Source: Branchiostoma floridae
Lineage: Eukaryota > Chordata > Leptocardii > Amphioxiformes > Branchiostomatidae
Assembly: GCF_000003815.2 (NCBI RefSeq)
Contig: NC_049994.1
Span: forward strand, 5,016,392-5,080,391
DNA: 64,000 nucleotides
Reading direction: 5' to 3'
How positions within the stretch are numbered: the stretch's first letter is position 1; every line of letters begins with the position of its first letter. The notes beneath the pieces are model-generated. The model had not been told where the DNA came from, ran no database searches, and saw nothing but the letters and a program-made list of their open reading frames with translations. A program made the position numbers and the translations under genes. This document shows positions 1 to 9,814 of this stretch, in pieces.

Positions 1-53
1 GAACCCCTCGGTGACGCAAGCGTGACACAAGTGCAGTATGATACGACCCTTAG
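1..53. mobile_element. Right end of a MITE copy (same family as 38771-39026)
   Basis: The first ~50 bases resemble the right terminus of the MITE at 38771-39026: both carry GAACCCC, then GTGACGCAAGCGTGAC, then AAGTGCAG, and end next to TTAGG. The rest of this copy lies outside the window. This is similarity by eye; the copy is diverged near its end. Confidence 0.5.
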
Positions 54-364
54 GGCGCTTGTTTGTTCGGCTGCTCCTGACTTTATGTTTCTCTGTGAGG
101 GATATGAATGGATGAAGAACGATACAACCTATCTAATTTGATCCGATCTCTAATACACAAATAAAGACTTGTTGCTTGTTTGATTTTTCATGTTCTGTGG
201 TTCAATTTGTGTTGCCAACTTTGTTTTTCTGTAGTTCTGAAATTTTATCAGCATTTTATTGTGGAGGTTTTTTTTGTTTCCCTCTCGCATAAGTTGTGGG
301 GTCTCTAGAGGGTGTCATTCATAGAATTAGATAGACAGTTTGGCTTAAAGTTGTCACATGAAAT

Positions 365-1250
365 TGGAGATTTGCCGTCGCAAAACAGTTCAATCTTAAT
401 TTCATTAGACATACACTGTACCCACGTACAACCGTAACTTTGGAACTTTATTCTTTGCTTTCAGACAAGATATGTCCATAGCAACGTAACCAAACATAAA
501 ATATAACAGCCACAACGATAAAAAGAAACAATGAGAAATTGCTTTTGATTTGAATTTCATAGGACGCATCCAAAACTGTACACAAGAATATTGTCATTTT
601 GTTATCGTAAACTTGTCGTACGACGTCCGAGACTGGGGATTTGCCCGCACAGAACAGCTGGTTTTGAATTACATGGGACATACCCACAACTGTACCCCAA
701 AATGCCTTTGCTGTCGTAAACCGCTCGAGGCTGAAGATTTGCCGTCGCAAGACAGATTGAATGTTTTAGTTGTCTTAAACCTGTCGTGTGACGTATTATG
801 AAACTGGAGATTTGCTGTCGCAAGACAGCGCTGAATTTTACTTTAGCACGACATACACACAGCTGTTCCCGAGAATGTTTTTTTTTGTCGTGAACCCGTC
901 GTGTCACGTACGAAACTAGAGATTTGCCGTCGCACGATAGCACTGACATTCGTACGACATACCCACAACTGTTTTAAATGATTGTTGTTGTCGTAAACCT
1001 GTCGTGTGTCGCATTATGAAACTGGGGATTTGCTGTCGCAAGACAGCGCTTAATTTTACTGTAGAAAGCTTGCAAGACATACCCACAACTGCTGCCACGA
1101 ATATTTTTTGTTGTCGTAAACCTGTTGATTGACGTATCAGACAGTAGATTTACCGTCACACGATAGTACTAAATTTGAATTTCGTAGGACATACCCACAA
1201 ATATTCCCAAAAACGTTTTGTTAATGTTTCGTAATACCCCTGTCATACAG
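365..1250. repeat. Diverged tandem repeat, ~105-120 bp period
   Basis: The motif GAGATTTGCCGTCGCAAGACAG recurs in altered form near 366, 633, 735, 806, 918, 1023 and 1145, each followed by GACATACCCACAACTGT-like text and then GTCGTAAACCTGTCGTGTGACG. Spacing is about 70-120 bp, so this is an old, partly deleted array. Several short open frames on both strands run through it, which reflects repeat structure rather than a gene. I see no protein domain. Confidence 0.6.
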
Positions 1251-1511
1251 TTGGCGAAAATCGATCGGACGACGATTCTGCGGCAATCGCCCGAGCCTCG
1301 CTTATAATGATAAATTTATTGCAAACAATTGTACAAGGTACAAGGTACAAAGTATGGCTTGAATGTGACAGGAACGGTTTTCAGGTGAAAAATACGCGCA
1401 ACCCTCTGTCGATCTTACATATGGCCGATCTTCCATCGATACCCCTGAAGATCGTGGATAATGTGACAGGGGTATAAACATATCGTACGACGCATGAGAT
1501 TCGGGCCTTAC

Positions 1512-1742
1512 CTGCATGGATTCCCTGCTTGCGATGACCGCCGCCAAGCAGCCGTTACCCAAGACGGACATGAGGACGTAACACACCAGAATGACGATGA
1601 TGACAGGTCGCCATGACGGGTACATGCCGTACAAACCACACATGAGCGGGCTAAAGCTGGAAATCGTCACGGTGGTGTTTTCTACCGTAACATTTCGGCT
1701 GATAACATCGCACGTGTCGTTTGTGATGTCGAGAGCTTCCAT
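1512..1742 (-). CDS. Probable first coding exon of a class A GPCR (partial)
   Basis: The frame starts at an ATG (1742-1740) in good context and gives 77 codons up to a consensus donor (CAG|GTAAGG, minus strand) after position 1512, in phase 0. The first ~45 residues are hydrophilic and carry three N-glycosylation sequons (NDT at 8, NVT at 17, NTT at 22), as expected of an extracellular tail. Residues ~47-68 form one hydrophobic segment containing a Gly-Asn pair, the usual TM1 signature of rhodopsin-like receptors, followed by a basic/polar turn. Later exons would lie at lower coordinates; I cannot find them in 1-1500, so they are probably outside the window. The class A assignment rests on one transmembrane segment and is tentative; another single-pass or multi-pass membrane protein is possible. 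Confidence 0.45.
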
Positions 1743-1969
1743 GCTTGTTTCTCACTACCTGTACGCGGTCCAACTATAGATCACTATACTCTATAGAGAT
1801 GTAAAACCGAGGTCGAATCTCAGGACTACTTTTTATCGGCGCCCCCTCGTGAAAAATGAATCCCAGTACGAAAATCACCGATTAGAAAGATTAGGGCCTA
1901 CTATTGCTTGCTAGAGGGTTCTTCAATGAATACATGAATAACTGTTCCACAAATATCGGCCAATCAGAC
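1743..1969. other. Upstream region of the GPCR-like exon
   Basis: No coding signal. It would hold the 5' UTR and promoter of the minus-strand exon. A direct CTATAGATCACTATACTCTATAG stretch near 1774-1796 is locally repetitive. No convincing TATA or initiator can be assigned. Confidence 0.3.
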
Positions 1970-3204
1970 TTGAGCGTTGAATCCTATCATTTCAACAGGA
2001 ATCTACCGTCTATACGCACTTAGTGCCAAACGGAAAGAGAGTTTACGAAGTTTCAACGTAAGAAATTTGGACAAAATCTTGTCATCAACAGTCGAGTGCA
2101 TCAGAACAAACGTTCGGACGAAACTAGTGAAATCCTGGCTGAAGTTGCTGCCAAGTTGTCTACTTTGTCTTGTTTCGGGAAATGGGGCGTGTACTTACCC
2201 TCATCTCTGTGAATTATGTCTAATATTTTGCCATAGAAGTCTGTCTCGCCAAGGCTTATAGTTTATCAAAATCTCAAACAGTAGAAACTATTAAAAGCCC
2301 TGAGTTTGTTAGGTTGTTCCATTGTAATCTATAAAAGTACATTCTAGTCGACAAAAAGTTGCCACCAGCATCAGAAGAAGGTGAATATCCTTTGTTGGAG
2401 CTGTAGGGACAGCTTGGGTGCTGCTGACATACTGTAAGAAGATCTAAAGTGCTTAGTCCAGTGGTTTGTGACCAAACCAATCAGATTTGTACGGTAAATC
2501 CCATCATTATAACAGGCTAGGAATCGTCCTTTTACGTACTTAACGCAATGTGGGAATAAAGTTTACAAAGTTGCAAAGTGAACAATTTCGAAAAAATCGT
2601 GAGAAGAATATTGATAGATATTATACAAATATAGTCCTAATTTTCAAATTTAAAAGGGAAATGCTACAATCCCACTGTGGTAAATGACAGGATTTTCTTA
2701 CTTGGCATTTCGAAGTTATGTAAATGTTAACAACATTGATTATGCAAATAAGTCCTCATCTACATAAATCATGAGAAATGCAATGAATGTCTTCTTTCTT
2801 ACCATAGATTGTGTACATCTGTTTTTGGGTGGGGATGATAAAGTGATATAATTTATGCAAACGAGAACCGTATCTGCATAACTAATAGCAAACATACTGT
2901 AACTAATACACCAGTTATAAAGGTTAAAATCATTTGGCGAAGGTATGGGGTCGTGGAACTCTAGTTTGGGGAAGTGGGACGTGCTTTTCCCCCATCTTTT
3001 TTAATTAAATGCAATCCTTTGCAATAGACGCTGTCCTCTCAGGGCCGTATATGGTTTGCCTTCAGGTTAAAATCTCAGCAGTAGAAACTGTGAAAACTGA
3101 GATTGTTGGAGCGTTCTATTCCAATCCGTTTTTAATGTACATTGTAATCAATGTCGACAAAATTTTGCGACCAGCATTAGAACAAGGTCCCATCACTTTT
3201 TTTT

Positions 3205-3362
3205 GGATCAGATTTTCATTCTCTTCATTGCTTGATTCTAGTGCAGTGTAGCTGTGCTGAGAAAAGTGGATAGCCTTGCGGTGGTCCAAGGTCAAGGTCA
3301 CCAACAAACACCTTCCGTCCACACCACACTCCAACGGTGACCAACGGCCTCTCCGGTACCCT
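3205..3362 (-). pseudogene. GTF3C4 fragment (duplicated, disrupted)
   Basis: On the minus strand this stretch reads as a diverged copy of GTF3C4 residues ~108-170 (parent DNA 9303-9490). Shared pieces are ECGxDGRCLL, TLTLDH, HFSQ, and an ESS after a ~27-base deletion; at DNA level the run GTGGTCCAAGGTCAAGGTCA is identical. The fragment has the same orientation as the parent gene about 6 kb away, is frame-disrupted, and keeps no complete domain. Its ENGYR end runs directly into the adjacent minisatellite. It is a non-functional partial duplication. Confidence 0.75.
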
Positions 3363-3662
3363 TTCTCCGCCCGGTACCCTTACTCCACCCGGTACCCCAT
3401 TCTTTACCCGGTACCCATTCTCCGTCAGGTACCCATTATATTCTCCGTCCGGTACCCCATTCTCCACCCGGTACCCATTCTCCGTCAGGTACCCATTATA
3501 TTCTCCGTCCGGTACCCCATTCTCCGCCCGGTACCCATTCTCCGTCCGGTACCCCATTCTCCACCCGGTACCCATTCTCCGTCAGGTACCCATTATATTC
3601 TCCGTCCGGTACCCCATTCTCCGCCCGGTACCCATTCTCCGTCCGGTACCCCATTCTCCGTC
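3353..3662. repeat. GGTACCC-rich minisatellite derived from GTF3C4 coding text
   Basis: Tandem ~15-bp units (GGTACCCATTCTCCG and variants) are organised into a 60-bp higher-order repeat; for example 3421-3480 and 3481-3540 are almost identical. On the minus strand the units encode repeated ENGYR-like pentapeptides, matching the ENGYR of GTF3C4 at about residues 106-110. Open frames on both strands through this array are a by-product of the periodicity. Confidence 0.85.
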
Positions 3663-4698
3663 CTATCTGAAGTTGCTGCCATGTTGTCTATTTTGTTTTA
3701 TTTTCGGGAGTGGGGTGTCCTCCTCCTTGACCTATCTTTGTGAATTACACCTAATCTTTTGCAATAGAAGTCTTCCTTTCTGGGTATCATAAATGATTTT
3801 GCTTTCAGGTCAAAATTCTAAACATTAAAACGATGAAAAGGCTCAAATTTGTTGGAGTGTTCAATTCCAATCCTTTTTAAAAATACATTGTAATCAATTG
3901 TAATGTCGATAATATGTTGCCACCAGCACCAGGACAGGGCAGTGAAATTACCATAACTTTTTGTTAAAGCTTGTGGGCCATTGGTTGTTGACCTCCTGTA
4001 TTCATCTAGAATGCATATTCCAGTGGTTAGTGTCCCGGCCAATCTGACTCGTGCGTTGAATCCCGTCATTTCAATCTATACACTTAGGCCACAGCAAGTA
4101 AATTTTATGGGTGACATCCTCTGCAGACTGCAAAAATAGTGAGATAGGGCGAAAAAAAACAAGATGGGTAAAAAAAACCAAGATGGCTAAATTTTCAAAA
4201 TAGACACCATAACTGTTGTAAGAAGAGTTAAAGTGACAAAACATGGTAGTACTGACGACCTATCATTCATTCCTGTATTAAAGAAGTGAACTAGTGTAGT
4301 AAAAATGACACTAGTGTGGGAGACTGGTTTCACTTACCAAGTTGGCAACTTCACTTATGACTTCCATAGTGGTGCCACTTTTCCAACTATCCAGCTGGTT
4401 TCACTTCTATAACTACAATCATGGCTACCTCGCTAATGTCACTTCTGCAAGTACAATCATTAGGCTCCAACACAACAAATTTTCCCATTTTGGTACTTTC
4501 TTGTCATGTTGACCGTCTCCGAAGAAGAAAAAAAATCTTGTTTTTTTTTCTGAAATCAGGCAAAAATTAATGAGCGCGCGGATGTCATCCATAAAATTTA
4601 CGTGCTGTGGCCTTAGTGCAAATGGAAATAAAGTTTACGAAGTTTCAACGTAAGCAATTTCGACAAAAAAATCTTGTCTTCAAGAGTCGAGTGTATCA

Positions 4699-4778
4699 GA
4701 ACAAACGCTGGGACCAAGGAGGTTATATAACCCCATGGCACCAAAACTAACACGGTTATATAACCTCCTTGTTCGGAC
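4699..4778. repeat. Small foldback insertion (AGGTTATATAACC arms)
   Basis: Arms CAAGGAGGTTATATAACC and GGTTATATAACCTCCTTG face each other across a ~30-base loop. The related repeat copy at ~2103-2120 reads straight through (CAGAACAAACG then TTCGGACGAAACTAGTG) without it, so the hairpin is an insertion. No coding content. Confidence 0.6.
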
Positions 4779-5154
4779 TAAACCATTGAAATCCTGTCTG
4801 AAGTTGCAGCCATGTTGTCTACTTGTCTTGTCTTGGGGAATAGGACGTGTACGTACTCTCTCATCTCTGTGAATTATGTCTAATATTTTGCAATAGAAGT
4901 CTTTCTCTCCGGGGCTTATAGTATATGCCTTCAGGTCAAAATATGATCACTGCTTGTCTGTACTCCACTTCTTAGTGTAAGAAATGTAGTGAATAAGGTT
5001 AGCTACAATGTAAGGGTAACAAAGACAGGCACTACATATCATTTTTGGTCGCCACGGCAAAATCAGACTCTCCCATCTATGCACTTTAAAGTTTATACTT
5101 TATGCACTTTGTAGACCAAGAAGTTGCAAAGTAAGAAATTCCGACAAAATCTTG

Positions 5155-5590
5155 TTACCTCCGTGAATGCCTTTGAGTATTCATGGAGGTTATATTTTCA
5201 CCAGCGTCTGTCTGTCAAGAAGATAACTCAAGAACGGCTGGGTGGTTTTATATTTGGTGTGTTGGTGTGGTGTGACAAAAACTGGACATGATTAGATTTT
5301 GGGCTACCCAGCGGCATACTTTGGTACTGCAGCGGAACATCCAGGTCTGATAGCTCGTGTTCAGAACAAGCTATGGTCACGATTTTGGTGTGTTAAAATG
5401 CTCTTGTGCTCGGAAAGAAGTGACATAATTTTCGGCCCATAGTTTTTGGAATAGCGGGGACATTTTGTAGAAAAAATCTCGAAGAGCATTACTCAAGAAA
5501 GGTACAACGGATTTTAGAAACTTTTTAGGAACTTAGACAAAAGAAATTAAAATTATGCAAAATAGTTAATTTGCATAATTAATGAGAATA
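5155..5590. mobile_element. MITE-like repeat with ACCTCC...GGAGGT terminal hairpin
   Basis: It begins with a short hairpin (TTACCTCC ... GGAGGTTA, 5157-5193) followed by GTCTGTCTGTC and a generic AAGATAACTCAAGAACGG phrase. The right end of the insertion at 58275-58848 shows the same terminal hairpin and CAGACAGA run in opposite orientation. The other end here is not clearly defined; it may reach the AT-rich stretch at 5545-5590. Confidence 0.4.
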
Positions 5591-6020
5591 TTCTATTATG
5601 GCAGTTTTGTCAATGTGCCTCTTGACCCGGACATATATGGTCTTTATACGTGCGTGGTAGGTAGCTTCTTACTATGTTATTGTGCCCCGAAATTTGAGTT
5701 GTTCACCATATTTCTTGATGCGGTCGTTGACCTATTGCAGCAATATGCATGTGGAGAGCTTCAGCTTCAGTTCACTGCATTTAACTTAGGCCATGTTTAT
5801 TTGACTATATGGATGACATCCTTTGGGAATCTAAAAACTGATGCGAGCGTGCAAATAAAAAAATTTAAGTGGTCAGGAGTTGAACAAATAAAAAAATGAC
5901 TGAACACAGAGAATACGGTATACAGAACAATAGATTCTTCATTTTTGTACTTTCTTGACCTTGTAATGTTCTATGACATTAGCATATGTTTTCCTATATT
6001 CATTTTTGCTATCCATGGCA
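5591..6020. other. No gene recognised
   Basis: An open frame on the plus strand (5582-5899, 105 codons) has no recognisable domain, no convincing splice context and no family resemblance. I treat it as chance. Otherwise the stretch is AT-rich and unremarkable. Confidence 0.3.
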
Positions 6021-6023
6021 TAC

Positions 6024-6207
6024 TGTAAATGCAGAAATGTTTGCGGTGGCTGCTTCACTGCGAAGTTAAAACCACCCCGAACATTTTTCCATGGCTGTAA
6101 GAGACTACAGTGCATGGTGCTACCGTGAACTTAAAACCACCGCAAAAAGTCCTTTTTCCCGCTACCGCGAAATTAAATCCCTTCAAAATTAAATGCATTT
6201 ACAGTAC
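6024..6207. mobile_element. MITE, TACTGTAAATGCA terminal inverted repeats
   Basis: Perfect 13-bp inverted ends TACTGTAAATGCA / TGCATTTACAGTA enclose about 185 bp rich in GCGAAxTTAAAACCACC motifs. Related elements with ACTGTAAA-type ends occur at 32619-32841, 49697-49828 and 59090-59236, and a fragment lies near 20010-20030. Confidence 0.65.
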
Positions 6208-7070
6208 ATTTTGATGCTGCTTTGTAGGATTTAGAGTATGGTTAAAAACTTTTATTAATTTTTGGAAACGGTCTCAAATTGATGCGCGCGCGGATGTCAT
6301 CCATGTAACTAAATCAACATGGCCTATATAACTGCAGACATGTTTGAGGAGACCTTCAACTTCAATTCTCTGTACTTAAAAGAAACATGTTTACCTAATA
6401 GACTAAGGATGACCCCGCATGCTTGACTGAATACAAGACCCTAGCACTTTGTGTCAACGATAAATTATTTGCTGAACACAGGCTCACATATTCACAATGA
6501 AATATCACATTTTCCTGTTAGGATAAGTGTCTTTTTGGTATATTTATTCATAGGAGACGCTGACTTCCATTTGCAGCAATTTTACAGTTATACAATTCCA
6601 CGGATGGAACGTGTATCATTTTATCCATCTCACACATTCACAATGAAATAATCACATTTTTCTGTTGGGACAAGTGTCAATATCATATATTTATTCATAG
6701 GAGACACTGACTTCCATTTGCGGCAATTTTAGTTATACAATTGCATGGATGGTGCCTGTATCCGTTAATGCACACAAAAGCAGCCATACCAATTTTATTC
6801 AAGATTTGATTACCTCCATTCTATGAGTGTGTAAAATCACTGTTACGCAACCACTGGGAAATTAAGACCACATACTGATAGTGCTTAATGGGTCGCAATA
6901 ACATGACAAAAATAAGTAACATAACAATATCAACTACAGGGAGTACTAAACAGATTGTTAATGGTATATAAATTGAAGCTAGTAGGTATAGGCTAATACA
7001 CTCTTTGTACTGACATGAAAAGTATACATTGGCTCACTGCTGTTCGCAAAAAGTAATCAAACATAGCCCA
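6208..7070. repeat. Short direct duplication, otherwise no gene
   Basis: Two imperfect copies of ~110 bp (about 6500-6620 and 6640-6760) share TATTTATTCATAGGAGAC, CTGACTTCCATTTGC and ATACAATT. No coding region is supported. Confidence 0.45.
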
Positions 7071-7071
7071 G

Positions 7072-7765
7072 TGTTCTAGCCAGGATTTCATTTCAGCGTA
7101 GTGGGAATGACATGGTAGCAAAGCGACCAATCAGGAGATTGGTGTGGAAGGGGGGGTCTTGGCCCTTCCACAGCAAGATTTTGAAAATGTAGAAATAAAA
7201 GTTGGCACTCTGTTAACGTCACATGTAATTTGAAGGATTTTTTGGTCAGTTTTGAGTGTTATATCATCATTTGTCATTGTCCAGACATTGATTAGACATT
7301 GTTGAACAAGCATATGATAGCAAAGCACAACTACACTGGTTAAAAATTAGCGTAGTGGCCCTTATTTTCGCATAGTGGTTCAGGGCTCTAGCCAGCTCCA
7401 ATTCCCGTTGTCGCAAAAACCGCGAAAATCAAGTTAGAAAGACGGAAATGAGACCTTGAAAAACGGGTTTTTAATGAGATTATCGTATGCGAAAGGGTGC
7501 CGACACACATTGTCAACAATCATAACAATAGCAAGACAAACAGTGTGTGGCTTTTACGGCCGTGGACAGCGTCCCCAAGCCACCTGTAGCTTCCACCAAG
7601 AATTTTTGTCCGACCTTGACGGATTGGTTTGAAAAATTTTCCGTCACATGCAGCAAATTTCCGTCAATTGACAGAAAAACGGACGCTGGCTAGAGCACTG
7701 TAGTGGTCACAAATTATAGTGTAGTGGTCCACTACGCTAAAATGCACTAGCTAGAACCCTGTAGC
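7072..7765. mobile_element. Nested TIR elements, TTCTAGCCAG family
   Basis: The outer ends are inverted: GTTCTAGCCAGGATTTCATT on the left and, as reverse complement on the right, GTTCTAGCTAGTGCATTTTA, both followed by AGCGTAGTGG. Inside, a second inverted pair (GGGCTCTAGCCAGC near 7384, GCTGGCTAGAGC near 7685) marks a second element. No transposase frame is seen, so both are non-autonomous. Related inverted ends occur at 15935-16284 and 18843-19122. Confidence 0.55.
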
Positions 7766-7840
7766 CTTTATCAAATCATTGTGCAAGACAATCATGATAT
7801 GATAAAGACATTACATAAAACCAAATCTATGGTGTTACTA

Positions 7841-9814
7841 TCACAGAAGGTCTCCACTACAGAAAGTACAACTATTGCTCATGAGCAGTTCTGGACAAAC
7901 TTCTCGACTCCCCCTAGCAGGTTTAGGAAGAGCTGCAGCACCACACAGCCTACACTTCCTGTAGGGAACAACTTGACAGGCGGCAAATGTCAGACAGCAG
8001 CGTTCCCATGAGTGGCCATTTTCGCACGTTGCCGCTCTGACGTCGTCAAATTCGATTGACCCCTGACATAATCTGCATATTTCCGCTGGGTGTTCTGTTA
8101 CCGACGTAGCCACTGGAACGTCAGGGTCACCATGGCCCTTTTTCCTCAGCCAATCTTGAATTGTTCTCATCAGTGGTGCCTTGGGAATGCTTGTTTCCTG
8201 TCCACTGAACATACTCTGCATCTGTCTCACAGCCAAAAAGGTGGTCACTCTTGCTAGCATGTCTTCCAAATCTTTCACAGTTCCTGCATTGCCGAGTTCA
8301 CCCTTCTCTTTCTCCAGTGCAATGGAGAGTCTCAACAGGAAAAATTGAAGATGTGGATGTATTTTTGGCTCCTCATACAGTATGGGCTTCAGATTGGGGG
8401 GCAACGACCTTGAGGACGATGACTTCTGTCTCCAGTACTCTACCAAGTCTTTGTTGTGAGCCAGAGTCCCAACCTTTGGTGATACCAAAGCTGCTGTTAC
8501 TTCTTCCTGAGACTTCAACTGTAGAAAGTTCACCTGAAGTTTCACCACGCCATTCAGGGTATCGGTTAGTCCAGATACGCATCCCAGAAACACAGAGTTT
8601 CTTGAAAGCGCTACACCGTAACCACGCTTAAGCAGAGATGAGTTGGTATCGATTGGGAATGCTTCTAAAGACAAGCCTGATTTGTTTCTCTTGATGTTAG
8701 TGACTGTAATTGCACTGCCCATGCAACAAGTGTATATCTTGTGTTCTGTACTCAAAGCTAGCCCCAAAATAGGCATAGAATGAATGGCATCTGTCCACAC
8801 TGTATGTAAAAGCGTGATGTTGTCCCCTGACTTCTCTATCTCAAAGCACATCACATTGGGCCCTTTGCTTGCCACAAGGATACTTCCATTCTTTTCTAAA
8901 GGCCTCGATTTCACAGATGTTACGGCTAGCAGATCCTTCTCTTTCCACAACACTGTAGGTGTTGTCAGGAAGGTCGTTGACCCTGTATCCACTCCTGTAG
9001 GCCATATGGAGATTGTCCCATCCAGGTGGCCAAAAGCAATGCCCCCTGGTGGATTATTCTGTTCCTGCACCCAAGCCAGGCATGTGATACATTCTGAAGT
9101 TGTTTCGATCAGTTGGCGGCCCACGGCACTTGTGCGGTCTACAATGGGACATTTAAACTCCCACAGAACAACCTGGCCACTGTTTGTGGCCACTGCTAGC
9201 ATGACGTGTCTGTCAAGTTCAAATCCATCCCCTGTATCACACGCCTTGCAAAAAGTCTCTGACCACTGCATGTCTGTTGCAAAGAGTTTAGGCGATCTCT
9301 TACCAGACTTTGCAGTCTCTTTGTGGCTTGATTCTAGTTCGGAGAAGTCTAAAATCTCTTGCCAGTGTAGCTGGCTTTGCTGCGAAAAGTGAACAGCTAA
9401 ACTGTGGTCCAAGGTCAAGGTCATTAACAAGCACCTTCCGTCCGCGCCGCACTCTAAGGGCGACCAGCGAACGGCCCGGTAGCCATTCTCTAAGGCGATG
9501 ACCTGCCCATGCATATATTCTTGCGACAGGTTAGTTCCACTAACAGCCTTCTTTGTAGAGAGCTCAAGGAACGTTCTTTGCATCCTAAAGTTCTCGTCAA
9601 CAAGGTCAGCTGAGGACAAGAAGTTCAGGCAGTACACGCCCTTTTTGGTTGCCACGGCAATACGATTGTCGTCGGACCAGTCAATAATGTCGACACTGCA
9701 GGTTTCGTGGTTTAGTGGTACAACTTGTGGGTGTAAACTTATACCAGTAGCTTGATTGGCCACTGTCACATTAGAACCATTTGAACCTTCCATTGTCGTT
9801 TCTTGTGCTGCCAT
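7841..9814 (-). CDS. GTF3C4: General transcription factor 3C polypeptide 4 (TFIIIC90)
   Basis: The gene encodes a subunit of nuclear TFIIIC, which binds the A and B boxes of Pol III promoters and recruits TFIIIB; the human protein has reported histone acetyltransferase activity. The coding region is one uninterrupted frame of 657 residues (human is longer, about 820). Residues ~20-400 show the WD40-like beta-propeller pattern of the family (repeated WSDD, SGQVVLWEF and DGTISIW motifs). The C-terminus, residues ~576-657, is the family's zinc-finger region, with CxxC pairs at 580-583, 621-624 and 650-653 and a CENGHSW motif. I chose the ATG at 9814 because an acceptor (CTTCCAACAG on the minus strand) ends at 9839; the in-frame ATG further upstream would lie inside that intron. 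It is divergent from YME1L1. A broken partial copy lies at 3205-3362. Confidence 0.93.
   Translation of the reverse strand: MAAQETTMEGSNGSNVTVANQATGISLHPQVVPLNHETCSVDIIDWSDDNRIAVATKKGVYCLNFLSSADLVDENFRMQRTFLELSTKKAVSGTNLSQEYMHGQVIALENGYRAVRWSPLECGADGRCLLMTLTLDHSLAVHFSQQSQLHWQEILDFSELESSHKETAKSGKRSPKLFATDMQWSETFCKACDTGDGFELDRHVMLAVATNSGQVVLWEFKCPIVDRTSAVGRQLIETTSECITCLAWVQEQNNPPGGIAFGHLDGTISIWPTGVDTGSTTFLTTPTVLWKEKDLLAVTSVKSRPLEKNGSILVASKGPNVMCFEIEKSGDNITLLHTVWTDAIHSMPILGLALSTEHKIYTCCMGSAITVTNIKRNKSGLSLEAFPIDTNSSLLKRGYGVALSRNSVFLGCVSGLTDTLNGVVKLQVNFLQLKSQEEVTAALVSPKVGTLAHNKDLVEYWRQKSSSSRSLPPNLKPILYEEPKIHPHLQFFLLRLSIALEKEKGELGNAGTVKDLEDMLARVTTFLAVRQMQSMFSGQETSIPKAPLMRTIQDWLRKKGHGDPDVPVATSVTEHPAEICRLCQGSIEFDDVRAATCENGHSWERCCLTFAACQVVPYRKCRLCGAAALPKPARGSREVCPELLMSNSCTFCSGDLL

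Larger units (their letters stand above)
1970..5150. repeat. Degenerate segmental repeats, four related copies
   Basis: Related blocks recur near 2135-2330, 2990-3145, 3665-3880 and 4795-4945. Each has CTGAAGTTGCTGCCA-like text, a TCTGTGAATTATGTCTAAT stretch, TTTGCAATAGAAGTCT, and CTTCAGGTCAAAAT (not all pieces in every copy). A second shared piece, a GAATCCxATCATTxxAA start, sits near 1979, 2498 and 4058. The copies are truncated and of unequal length, so this is an old set of local duplications. No gene is seen apart from the GTF3C4 fragment listed separately. Confidence 0.5.

Noticed and set aside
3225-3792. Overlapping open frames of 116-155 codons on both strands
   Set aside because: They follow the GGTACCC minisatellite; only the GTF3C4-derived fragment has any ancestry as coding sequence.
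5582-5899. 105-codon plus-strand frame
   Set aside because: No domain, no splice signals fitting a gene, and the surroundings are repeat-derived.
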